Shown here piece after piece: positions 9,900-20,080 of a stretch of DNA of 64,000 nt (position 1 is the stretch's first letter; every line of letters begins with the position of its first letter). Under the pieces are notes generated by a model. It had not been told where the DNA came from and made no database searches. It saw nothing but the letters and a program-made list of their open reading frames with translations. The position numbers and the translations under genes are program-made. This stretch comes from Pyropia yezoensis (taxonomy: Eukaryota; Rhodophyta; Bangiophyceae; Bangiales; Bangiaceae): the NCBI GenBank assembly GCA_009829735.1, contig CM020619.1, forward strand, positions 23,089,554 through 23,153,553, in the 5' to 3' direction.

Positions 9900-11225
9900 C
9901 TAGGTGCCCCCCGAGGACATGTCCGACCCGCTGGGCGTCATCTCCTCCCATGTGTAGAGCAGCCCAGACGGCAGGGACGGTGCGAGGCCGAGGGAGCCTG
10001 CGTTGGGTGCTTGACCCCCAAGAACGACCGCCGCTGGGGCGGCTGCAGGGCGCGCTCCACCCCGAGGCGCCGTGGCCGCTGGCCTCCACACAGGGGGGTG
10101 GGGGGGGGTGGGGGAGGGTGAGGTGGGCGCCCCGCCAAACGCGAGAGGCACCCCCATTGCCCCGGCCGTCGGGGATTGTGGGGAGGGCGCCCAAGCCACC
10201 CCACGGGGCATCCCAGCCGGAACGGCAAAGGGGGGCGCTTCGCTGCTGCCGCCGCCGCCGCCGCCGCCGCCGTCGCCGCCGCCGCCACCCTCGCCGCCAC
10301 CACCCCCTCCCTCACCCCTGCCCTTGCCCGTGCCGCGCCTGGTGGCCCATCGGCGGTAGCCAAAGGCCACCGCCCCGGCGGCCGCCACCGCCACCACCGC
10401 GGCCCCTACGGCAACGCCCGCCACCGGGCCAGCCGAAAGGCCGCTGCCTCGGCCAGACCCCTGCGACCCCGTCCTGGGCGCCGACGCATCAGCCGCGGGC
10501 GTGGGCGACGCAGTCGGCGGCACGGGCCTCTTGAGCAGGCACTGGACGTGGTGCTTGTTGAAGATGAGCATGTGCGGATGGCCGTCCTCCAGAACCTGCT
10601 TCTCCGGCTTGCCGTTGACCCACAATGACGGCCGCAGGGCCGTGTCCCCAAACAGCATGACATTGTCCGGCTGGTGAAGGTTCCCGCACGTCCAGCTGTT
10701 GATGCTGACGCCCACCGAGTCGGACCACTGTAGGTAGGCGCGCATGGTCTTCGTACCATTCAAGCGGCTGATGGCGTCGGGCAGCCCGTGTCTCGCCATG
10801 TACTTTGGGTCGTACAGCGCAAACGTCCGGATGACGGCCAGGCCATCACCCTCACAGCGCGTGCCGTCAACGGTGATGCCATCCCCTGGATAGCGGAGCA
10901 GGTCGTGGGGCTTGGCGGAGCCCATCAGCTGGGTGCGATCCAGCGTCAGGCCAGCGGGGCAGGCGCCCGACAGCTCGTTCGAACGCTTAATCAGGGTGTA
11001 CGTGCCCGCCACGTCGTCGGCAAGCAGCCGACGGGAAGCCGCGGGGGGGAGGGCGCCGCCCACAGCGTCGCTGCCCCGTGGACGTCCCCCGCGACCCGGA
11101 GCCGGCCGCCCGAGCGCGCCCGCACGGACGGGGAGGGGGCCCTTCGCCGCTGCCGTCGGCCCGGCGGCCAGGAGCGCCAGCGCAGCGCCGACGGCGGTCA
11201 GCCAGCGGCGCCAAGGGGCCCTCAT
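9900..11225 (-). CDS. Signal-peptide, single-TM (type I) membrane protein of unknown function
   Basis: 441 residues, no family recognised. The N-terminus (MRAPWRRWLTAVGAALALLA) has a basic n-region and hydrophobic core typical of a secretory signal peptide. The ectodomain, about residues 30-260, has four well-spaced Cys (in GACPAG, GTRCEG, SWTCGN and HVQCLL) that could form two disulfides. A hydrophobic segment near residues 275-300 (AGPVAGVAVGAAVVAVAAAG) followed by YRRWATRR fits a single membrane span with positive inside. The cytosolic tail is Gly-rich, then Pro/Ala-rich, encoded by GCC/CCG repeats near 10241-10310 that may vary in length. It would sit at the plasma membrane or endomembranes. 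A receptor or cell-wall sensor role is possible, but the sequence does not show it. Confidence 0.6.
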   Translation of the reverse strand: MRAPWRRWLTAVGAALALLAAGPTAAAKGPLPVRAGALGRPAPGRGGRPRGSDAVGGALPPAASRRLLADDVAGTYTLIKRSNELSGACPAGLTLDRTQLMGSAKPHDLLRYPGDGITVDGTRCEGDGLAVIRTFALYDPKYMARHGLPDAISRLNGTKTMRAYLQWSDSVGVSINSWTCGNLHQPDNVMLFGDTALRPSLWVNGKPEKQVLEDGHPHMLIFNKHHVQCLLKRPVPPTASPTPAADASAPRTGSQGSGRGSGLSAGPVAGVAVGAAVVAVAAAGAVAFGYRRWATRRGTGKGRGEGGGGGGEGGGGGDGGGGGGGGSSEAPPFAVPAGMPRGVAWAPSPQSPTAGAMGVPLAFGGAPTSPSPTPPHPPVWRPAATAPRGGARPAAAPAAVVLGGQAPNAGSLGLAPSLPSGLLYTWEEMTPSGSDMSSGGT

Positions 11226-12863
11226 GGCTTGGGGGGGTGGCGCTGCCCCAGATGCTGCGTCGCGGGGGCCTCTGCCTCTTCAAGCGGTGGATGCAGGGGG
11301 GCGAGGATGGGCGGGTGGCGGAAAGTGGAGTGGCGCATAGCCTGTTTAGCGGGGGGGGGGGGGGGGGGGGGGGGGGTCGGTGGGGTGGCCAGGGCCCGCC
11401 AGAAGAGCTGGTGCGGAGGTCGGACAACCCGGGGGTGCGCGTCAACGGGCGGGCGGTGGCTTCCTCCTCGCCCCGTTGGAGGGGGTCTGCTGGGAACACA
11501 AGGAGGGGGGACAGCCGGGCGCCGCCCACCGGGCTCTATGGTGAGCAACGCGCCCGCGACTTGCAGGGCGGGGGACGGCGGGCCGCCCGCCGCGCGTGGA
11601 TCGCGTCCCACGGCCGGCGCGCGCGGGCGGGCACTCTCGCTGGGCACTGGCGGTGAGGGACCCCCCGCCGGCGCCGCACCTTGTGTCAGGCGCACGGCCC
11701 GTGTCGATACGTGCTGCCCGCCCGGGACGTCGGGGGCGACCGTGGGGCCGTGCGCTCCCGCGCCCCCCTCCTCCATGGTGCCCCGACCGTGCCGTGCGCC
11801 CCATCCGCACGGGCACGGCCGTGTGCTGGACTGGCAGCGAGAGTGGTCGGGGGATCCAGCGCACCCCCGACCGGGGGTCCGTCCCGTCCAATCCATCCAT
11901 CTCCCGCCCGGGGATGGGGGCGGGGGTTCATGACGAGGTGTTACACAGCTTGCGACGACTTCCAATGGGGAGGCCCCGGCGTTTGCGCGTCCCCCTCCCC
12001 AATGTCAATGCAGACGCAGCTCAAGTCAAGATTTGTAGGTACCTGCCACGGTGGCGGCTTCGCCACGGCTGCGGCTTCATGGCAGCGGCGGCAGCGGCGG
12101 TGGCGTCGGCGTCGGCTACGGCGACAGCTGCAGCGTTGGCGTAATCTGCGTCCAGCTTGTCGCACCCTATCGGCACCCGTCCCTTGCGTGCAAAAAGGGC
12201 TCTGCGCGAAGCGGTGCATATCGCCTTCTGCGCGAGGAGCGGCCCGGGTCGTGAGGGTGGCCACTGTTGGCGCACCGTACAATGTCGAGGGACTCGACTG
12301 GCGCTTCCCCCGGCGATTGGGGGATCTTCCCAGCGGTTCGTAGGGAGAATACTCCACTGCACATACATACTGTATTCGTGGCCAACGCTCAGGATCATGG
12401 CACCCCCCCCGCCTGTTCATGCTCAAGGCTGATGGCTGATTGCCTGGGCAGGCTCGCTTGAGCGTCCCGGTGCCTTGTGTGGAAAACGTGCAGCAACGAA
12501 TGGCCGTGGGATGTACATACGTACAGTACTCAACCAGCTGATACTGCAGTGTCAGTTCAGTGTCAGTGGGCTGGCTGAAGTGATTGGCTTATTTTTACTT
12601 CGCATGCTCCCTATGGCTATGTATGGGGTCTATGTCTATTCTATGTCACTGCGTATCTGTGCGGCTGAAGCTTTGCCTCTGCCCCATCCACTCTCTCGTA
12701 CTACCCTTGCACCCCCTGACCAAGTACCCCCATCGGGTAACGTCTCTTCGCCACTCTCACGGCTACGCGGCCTTGCATTGTCCCATCCCTGCCCCCAGAT
12801 GCTTCCTCGCACGCTCTGTCTCTCCACGAGTTCTCCTCCCCCCCACACTCGCGCCCTCGCCCT
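11226..12863. other. Intergenic region with poly-G tract
   Basis: Spacer between the type I membrane protein gene and the channel gene. It has an uninterrupted G run near 11350-11376, a GC-rich left half and a more balanced right half (12400-12860). The only recognisable content is the SDHA-derived fragment, listed separately. One copy of the 9-mer GTACAGTAC lies at 12531. Confidence 0.5.
12136..12350 (-). pseudogene. Decayed fragment of SDHA exon 2
   Basis: About 215 bases align almost end to end with 6239-6452 of the intact SDHA gene, in the same orientation. Shared stretches include GCGTCCAGCTTGTC and the ends GATTGGGGG and CCCAGCGG. In translation, GCDKLDADYAN corresponds to [11 protein letters not shown] of SDHA, and GEAPVESLDIVRCA to [14 protein letters not shown]. 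These two matches are in different frames, so at least one indel separates them, and no open frame spans the fragment. It covers only an internal piece of the exon, with no intron or flanking exon sequence. It is probably an old partial duplication about 6 kb from its source. Confidence 0.8.
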
Positions 12864-13967
12864 TTAAAGCCCATCGTACTCCTGAAATATCGTTCGCCCG
12901 CACATTTTGCAGTACACCGCGTCAGGGTCGTGAAAACGCAGTCCGCACCGCCCACACATGGTCTCTCGCTTCTTCTGTGCCACCACCACCGACTTGAGCA
13001 GCGAAGCGACCTGCCACGGGATGGCCACGACCCCAGTGACAATCATGGTGGCAGTCACGAGCTTTCCCAGGGCCGTCACGGGGGCGGCGTCCGCGTAGCC
13101 TACGGCCATGACACCGACACAAAAGTAAAGGGCGTGGGCGAATGTAGAAAACTCAGGCTGTGCCACCCGCTCGGCGTTGTAGATGAGCCCGGCAAAGAGC
13201 CACACGATGGAAAAAAGGCTGAACAGGATGCGCAGCAGGCGAAGCTGCGAGTCGGGCAGTTCAGCCAGGAGGCCCGTCTTTCGGCCCGACAGTACGCGTG
13301 AAATACGGAGCACGCGCGTCAGCCGGAGGATGCGCAGAAAGGAGAGGGAGCCGGCCGGGGTGGCTGCGGCCGCAGCTGCCGCGGTGCCCACCGCACCTGC
13401 CGCTACCCCTGCAGTTGATGCCGCGCCCGTTGCCGCCGCGGCGGCCACCGCAGAGGAAGCCGCAACGGTCGCCGTCCCGCCCCCCGCCCCCGCCGCCGCG
13501 GCACCAACGCCCGCCCCCGTTACAAGCCCCGCCGCCCATGCGCCCGCGGTGATGGCGCCCCCCGCCACCCACCGGACCACCCAGTTGACCAGTGGCACCA
13601 CCGACAGGACATCCACCAGGGTGTAGGGACTACGGAGGTACCCCAGGTGCCATCTCCGTGCCCACCAGCGCGCCAGGAGTTCACCCAGCATACCCACGTT
13701 CATGACCAGCTCAGCCGTCCGCAGGCGTCCCCGCAACGTCGCGCTGACGGGGAGGGTGCCGACAAAGGGGAGGGTGCCGACAAAGAAGAGGGCAGAAAGC
13801 ACCCCGACCTCTAGTAGAATGACACAATCCCAAAAGCGGGAGCTCAGAAGCCCCTGCACCTTGGAGCGAGACACGCGATAGGGTGGGAGGTTCTCCAGCA
13901 GACCGCATCGGCCTAGCAGGGCACGTCGGAAGCGGGTCAGGGGACGGGACCGCCTCTTCTTCGACAT
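12864..13967 (-). CDS. Six-TM voltage-gated-type cation channel with C-terminal zinc ribbon
   Basis: About 367 residues from the ATG at 13967; the frame is open to another Met at 14291. S1 is near FWDCVILLEVGVLSALFF. The S2-S3 region includes the span at YTLVDVLSVVPLVNWVV. There is then a long Ala/Gly-rich insertion. S4 is LSFLRILRLTRVLRISRVL, with Arg at three-residue spacing as in a voltage sensor. S5 is LRLLRILFSLFSIVWLFAGL. The pore helix and filter are FCVGVMAVGYAD, and S6 is VTATMIVTGVVAIPWQVASLL. The filter position reads AVGYAD where K+ channels have TVGYGD, so K+ selectivity is uncertain. The last 30 residues hold two Cys pairs, CGRCG and CKMCG, spaced as a zinc ribbon. This would be an unusual cytosolic end for the family. 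It is probably a membrane channel passing K+ or mixed cations. Confidence 0.75.
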   Translation of the reverse strand: MSKKRRSRPLTRFRRALLGRCGLLENLPPYRVSRSKVQGLLSSRFWDCVILLEVGVLSALFFVGTLPFVGTLPVSATLRGRLRTAELVMNVGMLGELLARWWARRWHLGYLRSPYTLVDVLSVVPLVNWVVRWVAGGAITAGAWAAGLVTGAGVGAAAAGAGGGTATVAASSAVAAAAATGAASTAGVAAGAVGTAAAAAAATPAGSLSFLRILRLTRVLRISRVLSGRKTGLLAELPDSQLRLLRILFSLFSIVWLFAGLIYNAERVAQPEFSTFAHALYFCVGVMAVGYADAAPVTALGKLVTATMIVTGVVAIPWQVASLLKSVVVAQKKRETMCGRCGLRFHDPDAVYCKMCGRTIFQEYDGL

Positions 13968-14908
13968 GGAAGGCGGCACCACATTGCGAAGAAGGGGAGG
14001 CTGGCAGCCCCCTCTGGTGAAAGGCGGGAGGGGTTGGCTCGGCAGGGGCCCGTTGCGGCCTCGCCGCCGGAAGCGGGATGAGACAGCCGGCCGAACGGGG
14101 GTGGCCGCAGTCCACCCTAGTCGTATCCGGCATGGAAGGTGCGGCCGTGGAAGCCCCGGCGGGGGGGGCGTAGCCCAGCTGCAGCCGCCCCTCGCGTCGC
14201 CACCGCGGAGGGAGGGCGACACCGCCCGTCTTTGCATGGTAGGGGAAGAGCGCGGCGCGGCTGCGGCGTCCAGAAAGGGGGGAAACAGCACGGCTCGACT
14301 ATGGCGTCCACAAAGGGGGGGAGGGGGGGGGCGCTACCCAATACATAGTTCGTGGAGGTCGGCGGTGGGAGCGTGAGGGGCGGCTGCGAGCCCGCTCGGG
14401 CGGCTGCGGTGATGACACGCTGGGACAGATCAAGAGGCACACGAGACCCGCTTTGTCCACTTGGTTGCGTCTTGCATTCCACTTTTCTGCATGGAGTTTG
14501 GGAAAAGAAAATGGAAAGTAGGGCCTGTAGGGTGTAAGTCAGACGCTGAGTCGTCGCCCGTGGTGCTTGCCACGGCGGCGCCCGGGCCGAGGCGTGGATG
14601 TGTGGCCTCCTGCGCGGTGAGCTTGTCTCGACCACAACCTCTGCACGGGCCACACCCCAGACACCACCTGCTCCACGCGCTCTCCACCGGGTGTCCTCTG
14701 GCAACCACCTGGCCGTCCGCCCTCGCTACGGTTTCAAGCTCACCTGGCGCTGCTCCCGTATTCCACCCCTCGTCGTCGGCGTCCACCTCGCCGCCTTTGC
14801 CATCCGCCACTTCCCCTACATTTGACGGGTCACTACCCGACGCCCGACGCCCCCAGCCGTACTACCAAGCGGGCTGTTTTTCGAGGCCCTTCGCTGCCCA
14901 CCGCAGCC
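13968..14908. other. Divergent promoter region, channel (-) and adenosyltransferase (+)
   Basis: The spacer between two divergently transcribed genes, so both promoters should be here. The left third (13968-14291) could instead be coding if the channel starts at 14291, but that part is Pro/Arg-rich without domain character. I see no clear TATA box and no further gene. Confidence 0.45.
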
Positions 14909-16197
14909 ATGAAGATTTACACCAAGACCGGCGACAGCGGGGAGACCAGCCTCTTCTCTGGCAAGCGGGTCGCCAAAAACCATGACCGAGTGAGCGCCTA
15001 GTACGTTTTGTTTCTACGCCCGCGGTGTGTTACGCACTGCCGTTTTTCCTGGTGCGGGTGTATGGGTATTTTTTTCTTATCGCCCTGGTTGTCTGGTTGC
15101 CTTTGAGGGTGGGGCTGCAGTTGCGCCGCTTTGCAATTCAAGCGGACGGGGCCTGACGCGGTGGCTGGTCGCGGTGAAGCCCTACCTTTGCCGCTGCGCG
15201 TCCTTCTTCTTTTGTGCATGCGGTGTGCTTGTCCTTTGTGCGTCGCTGTGTCAATGGTCTTTTTTTTCATGTGCCTGACGCTGTGCAGCGGCTCGCTGGA
15301 TGAGTGCAACTCGGTCATTGGCATGGCCACGGCGGCCATTGCAACGGCCCTGCCCAGCCTTGAAGCGGCCCCTGCAAAGAGGTATGTTGCCGCCTGTGGG
15401 GGCGCACCCTGTTCCAGGAGCCACCTCAGTCCTGGTCATTTGGACGCTCTCTTTGGCGTGGGCGAACGCTCTTGTTCTCCCTGCTTTCCTCTTGCGTGTA
15501 GAACGTTGCGGTGCTGACCATCCTGGGCGGCGTTCCCATTTACCCTGTTGCTTTTGTTCTCGAAGCCACACTCCGCCTTTTCACTCCTTTGCTTCCCGTT
15601 CCTCCCCTTCCCAGGCTGTCCACCCTCTCGCGTGAGCTGTCGTACATCCAGCACGCGCTCTTTGAGCTGGGCGCCCACTTTGCCACGCCCCCCACGTCGG
15701 ACGCGGCGTCCAAGGCAACGACCCAGTTCCCGTCGGCGCCCGCCGCGACGTCCGCCCTCGAGTCGTGGATGGACGCTCATACCGCGGCGCTTCCGCCCCT
15801 GACCTCGTTTATCCTCCCCGGCGGCTCCCCGACCGCCGCCGCCTTGCACATGGCCCGCACCGTCGCGCGGCGCGCGGAGCGGGAGGCGACCAACCTGGTG
15901 CGCGCGGGCGGTGTCCGCACCGACGCGTACGTCTTTCTCAACCGCCTCAGTGACTACCTGTTTGTGGCGGCGCGGGCCGCCAACGCGGCAGTCGGCATGG
16001 GGGACTGCACGTGGGACAAGGCCGCATCACCCGACGCGATGGCGGCGGCACGGGACGCCAAGGAGGGCGCCGCCGCCGCCGCACCGCCGGCCGACGTTGC
16101 GGCGGACGACGCCGCCGATGCAGACGCGGCGGCCACCGGCGGGGGCGCGGGCGCCACGGCCACGAAGGGTGGGGCGGCTCCGCAGGTGACGACGTAG
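14909..16197 (+). CDS. MMAB: Cob(I)alamin adenosyltransferase, PduO/MMAB type (three exons)
   Basis: Transfers the adenosyl group of ATP to cob(I)alamin to make adenosylcobalamin, the cofactor of methylmalonyl-CoA mutase, normally in mitochondria. Exons are 14909-15000, 15289-15381 and 15615-16197. The introns are 288 nt (GTACGT...GTGCAG) and 233 nt (GTATGT...TTCCCAG). Joining them gives the family pattern in order: KIYTKTGDSGETSLFSG (ATP-binding N-terminus), then VSAYGSLDECNSVIG across intron 1, then LSRELSYIQHALFELGA, then the RTVARRAER active-site helix and VFLNRLSDYLFVAARAAN. The product is about 255 residues, slightly long because of an Ala/Asp-rich C-terminal extension from about residue 200. 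The start leaves almost no presequence, so either targeting is atypical or an upstream exon is missing. A green or red alga that makes AdoCbl must take up cobalamin from bacteria; that link is family knowledge, not visible here. Confidence 0.93.
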
Positions 16198-17339
16198 AGC
16201 AGCGAGTGGGCGCTGCTGGCCGGGCGAATGGACCTCGAAGTGATGCATGAATTCAATCCAGCACGACGTTCTCCACATTGCTTCCGTCCTTGATGGCATG
16301 ATACAGGTCGGGCTCGCGCGCATGTATATTGTTGTTTGTTCCATCGCACTGACCAGGACGTACGGGATGGCCCGTATGGTGGGGGGGCACCTGCCTGCCC
16401 TCACTGCCTCCCTGGTCGAACGGACGTTTGTGGCAGCAGCACCAATCTCGCTCTGGGACATCCCCCCTCCCCCCGCGTGGCTCTGGGTTCCCGCTCGCGA
16501 CACAAAACTTCTGCCTCCCCCCACCCACAACCCTGATGGGACGCCCACCTTCCCTTTCCCAGCCCCAATAGACCGGCAAGATGGGAGCAGGGCGGGCCAC
16601 AGCGGCGGTCGCCCGTCACCCCACCCTGCAGGGTGGCTGGTGATACGCTGCGCACGTCGGGGCGCACACTGCACGTGGTTCCCCCTCCCGTCCTCGCCCG
16701 CGTGCCACAGCCAGCCCTGCCCAGCCCAGCCCCTTCCCAACGAGCCACCCAGTTACCCAGCCGCCCGGCCACCCAGCCACGACCGTTGCCGCCCGCGCCA
16801 CACAAACGTACGCATGTGCGGGCGGACCTCCCTTCCACAATGCCGAGCACCGGCACGTGGCGGGGGAGCCGCTCCGACGAGCCGGTTGGCCGTCGCAGGC
16901 AGCTGGGTGGGGCTGACCACTGCCAGCCGCCGTGAGCGGGTAGAGTGAGGAGGGGGGAGAAGCCCCAGCTGCCGCCGCTACAAGCTCCGCCAGACGCGCG
17001 CGCGCGCCTCGCAGGGCCACCGCACGTGGTGTGGACGGGGGTGGTGATGGGTCGAGCGGGGATTGGTGTGGCGAGCGGTGGAGTGGCGGCGAACGGAGTG
17101 AGGTACAAAGGTTGAGAGTAAACATCCGCAGTCGTTGCGGGTGCGACAAGCCCGGCATGACGGTCGCCTCTCTCAGCCCTCTCATCATTATAGTACAGTA
17201 CAAACATACACACTCGTCCAGCCGGGCGGCAGGACCGGCGCCGTCAGGCAAAATAAAATAGAATCACACCCACCCACACCACGCAGCGCAGATGTACAAC
17301 GGTCTGCGTGGTGCCCAGCCCCGCCCACTGGCCCCCCTC
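16198..17339. other. Intergenic region, adenosyltransferase to cyclin
   Basis: Convergent 3' flanks of the two neighbouring genes. It is mixed composition with a pyrimidine-rich middle (16670-16800). GTACAGTAC occurs at 17193-17201, about 140 bases beyond the cyclin stop. No recognisable gene. Confidence 0.5.
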
Positions 17340-18410
17340 TCACACCCCCACCGTCGCCTCACCCCGCTGTGCAACGTACCGCTGGGGCAGCCCCCCCCAC
17401 GCGTCTCTGCTCTGCGCGCCCAGCGCGTGGAGCCGCCGCTCCTCGGCGGCCAGCTCGTCCGCGCTCACGGTCACCCGCCAGCCAAGCACGCGGAGGAGGA
17501 CCGCCTCGCTCGCCGCCAGCGCCGACGCCGCCACACAACCGACGCGCGCAACGCCGCCGAGGACGCCCAGCGGCGGTCGGGAGGGGGCGCCATAGGCGGC
17601 GCCGGCGGCGGCGACGACGGCAGGCCGTCTTGGCCGCCCCCCGCCGCCGCCGGCGGTGCCACAAGCTACTTCCCAGCCGGGACCGCCCGCGTCGTCCACC
17701 ACCTTGAACGCAATGACCAGGGCGGTCAGCAGCAGATGCACCACCGACCAGCCGCTGACGACGAGCGACGAGTGGGCCTCGCCTGCACGGCGCATGAGCA
17801 CCGAGGCGGTGAGCACCACGCCCCGCCCCAGGGGCAGGTACGTAGCCAGCCGGCGGATATAGTACGGGAGGTCCACCTCGTAGTGGACCGACGTGTAAAA
17901 ATGGACGGCCATCTCCCGCCAGGCGTCATCGTCCGCTTCGGTCTCTGACCCTTCCAGGTCATCGTCGTCGTCGTCCTCCTCCTCCTCCTCGTCCGCCTCC
18001 ATGTCCGACGCGCCACTCCAGCTGACCGTCGACGTGCTCATCCACTCGTCGCTGTCCACCCCCATGACGCTCCCGCTGCTGTGGCCGCACCACGTGTCCA
18101 TCGCGTCTGCGTCGGCGGCCACAGACGCGGCCGCGAGCTTGAGGGCCTCCCACCCGCTCGCCCGCCGTTGGCGGCGGTAGTAGCGTGGGGGGTGTGCGGC
18201 GGGGGGCGCCGCCAGCGCCGCGGCCGTCTCGGTGCCGGCCGCGTCATTGGCGTCCACGAGGCCCTCGAGGGCGGGGGCGACGAGGGCCACCAGCGCCTCC
18301 ACGTCCAGGTCGTCTTGGTCGTCCACCGCCGCCGCGGCGGCAGCGGTGGAGGTGGCCGTGGCGGTGGCGGAGACCTTGGCAGCGGCGACAGCAGCGGCGG
18401 CGGGCGCCAT
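17340..18410 (-). CDS. PHO80-like (P/U-type) cyclin
   Basis: About 356 residues from the ATG at 18410-18408; the frame is open further up to 18581 through Pro-rich sequence. PHO80-like cyclins activate cyclin-dependent kinases in phosphate signalling and the cell cycle. The cyclin box is recognisable in pieces. The first helix is DVEALVALVAPALEGLVDAND. Then VHFYTSVHYEVDLPYYIRRL and ATYLPLGRGVVLTASVLMRR match the SIxxYLxRI and CFVLALVYIDR regions. LVVSGWSVVHLLLTALVIAFKVVDD is the LLxxLxxAxKFxDD helix, and SEAVLLRVLGWRVTVS is the ELNxLELxFLxxLxWxL helix. Between these last two is a low-complexity insertion of about 50 residues where the family normally has NxYYAKVGGI; only GGVARVG remains recognisable. 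An acidic run (DEEEEEDDDDDDLEG) precedes the box. Which CDK it binds cannot be read from the sequence. Confidence 0.8.
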   Translation of the reverse strand: MAPAAAAVAAAKVSATATATSTAAAAAAVDDQDDLDVEALVALVAPALEGLVDANDAAGTETAAALAAPPAAHPPRYYRRQRRASGWEALKLAAASVAADADAMDTWCGHSSGSVMGVDSDEWMSTSTVSWSGASDMEADEEEEEDDDDDDLEGSETEADDDAWREMAVHFYTSVHYEVDLPYYIRRLATYLPLGRGVVLTASVLMRRAGEAHSSLVVSGWSVVHLLLTALVIAFKVVDDAGGPGWEVACGTAGGGGGRPRRPAVVAAAGAAYGAPSRPPLGVLGGVARVGCVAASALAASEAVLLRVLGWRVTVSADELAAEERRLHALGAQSRDAWGGLPQRYVAQRGEATVGV

Positions 18411-20080
18411 GGGAGACCCGGCGCACCGGTGGGGCGGGGGCGGCGCGGGGGGGGGGGTCCCCGCCCTCGGCGGCCGCGCCACCGTCAGGGAGGTGAACCG
18501 CCCATGGTCACCGGGTGGGGACAGCGTCTCCGCCGTCGTGGCGGGTGGGGGGGGCGACCAAGGTGGTGGGGGGCCCAGCATGGGTGGGGGGGGGGGGCGC
18601 CGGGGGGGGGGGGGGGGGGGGGCGGGGAACGGAAGATGGGGGGAGGGGAGTGAAGTGGGGCGGGAGGGGGGGGAATAGAGGGGGGAGGAAGGGGGCGGGG
18701 TGAAGGCAAAGAGGGCGGCCAGGTGGGGGGGAAGAGGGGGGGGACAAGCCGGGAGAGCAGGGGCGGTGGGGGCGGTGACGGGGCGCGAGACCGTCGGCGC
18801 GACACACGGTGTGCGTGATGCGGCAGGGAGTGAGGGGGGGGGGGGGGGTGGTGGAGGCGGGGGGAGTGGAAGGGGGAGGGTCCGCGGGGCGAGCGGCCGG
18901 TGGGGGGAGAGACTGGTGGCCGTCCGTGCGACAAAGTCGGGACGTGTCGCCAGCGGGCGGGTCGGGGGGGCGGCTCACTAGCCGGGGTTAGGGAGGGACG
19001 GTGGGGAGGGGCGGAGGGGGAGAGGGGGGGGTAATGAGGAGAAGGGGCGGCGGCGAGAGGACAGACGCCAGACTCTCAGTGGCGCCCCGTCGACGGGACT
19101 GGCCACCTGGCATGGGAGGGATGGGGGGGGGGGGGGGGCGAGCGGCCGCGGCCGTACCTCCCTACCCACCGCCCCCCCCCCGCCGCACGTCCCTGTGCCA
19201 CTGCAGCCGCCGGCCACGACAGCCACCGGCAGGGTGTGCCACGCTGTGGGGGGGGGGGGGGGGGGGGGAAGCAGCAGACGGGGCACAGCGAAAAGGCTGG
19301 TGGCTGGGCTGCCCGGGGGGGGGGAGGGGGGGCGGGGGGGGGCAGGCACCAGGCTCTACCAGCGCCGGCACAGTGGCAGCAGCGCTGGCGAGACCCCCCC
19401 CCCCCGCTGCCGGCCAGGCTGTGCCCGCCGGTCGCGCGCACGCGCAGAGGCCTCCCCCCCCCGGCAGAGGCCCCCCCCCGCAGAGGCTCGCCCGAGGAGG
19501 CCCCGCGGGCAGGCGGCCAGGCAGACGGGGGGCGGGCGGGCGGGCGGGCGGGCGGGCCGACGGGCAGGCAGGGGGGGGCGGGCGGGCGGGCACACTGGCG
19601 GGCGGGTGAGAGGCCAGCGTGGGGGCGGTGGCGGCGGTGAGGGTGGGGGGGGGGGGGGTTGGGGGGGCGGGTGCGGGAGGGCGTTGCAGACCGATCACAC
19701 CCTCCCACCCACCCCCCCCCCCCCCCAAGCGGCGTGTTGACGCCGCCGCGCGTAGCGTGCGGACCAGCGACGACAACGACCACCACGTGGGGTGGGGTGG
19801 GGTGGGTGGGGGGGGGAGTGGCAGCCAGTCACGGCGGGTGGGGGAGCGCCAGCCCCCGCCCCACACGCGCCGGTCCGCGGCGCAGCGGTCACGGGGGGGG
19901 GGGAGGCGGGGAAGGAACGCGGGGGGTGGGGTGGGCGGAGGGGTGGGCGGCCCCAACGCGGCCATGCACGACGCGTGCCCACCGTGGGTTTAGTAGAAAT
20001 GGCAGGGGGACGGAGGGAGGCGGCGTGACCGTGCCTGGGCCCCCCCCCCCCCCCCCCCCCCGCCCCCATCTGTCGCAGGA
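18411..20080. repeat. G-rich low-complexity region with long G runs
   Basis: About 1.6 kb in which the plus strand is dominated by G, with runs of 8 to more than 15 G at many places (for example near 18601-18621, 19119-19138 and 19248-19268). A GGGC tandem lies at about 19528-19556 and a C run at 20041-20061. The plus strand has strong potential for G-quadruplexes. Frames across it are Gly/Arg-rich on one strand and Pro-rich on the other; I take none as a gene. The first 170 bases could be the N-terminal part of the cyclin gene or its 5' UTR. Confidence 0.7.
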
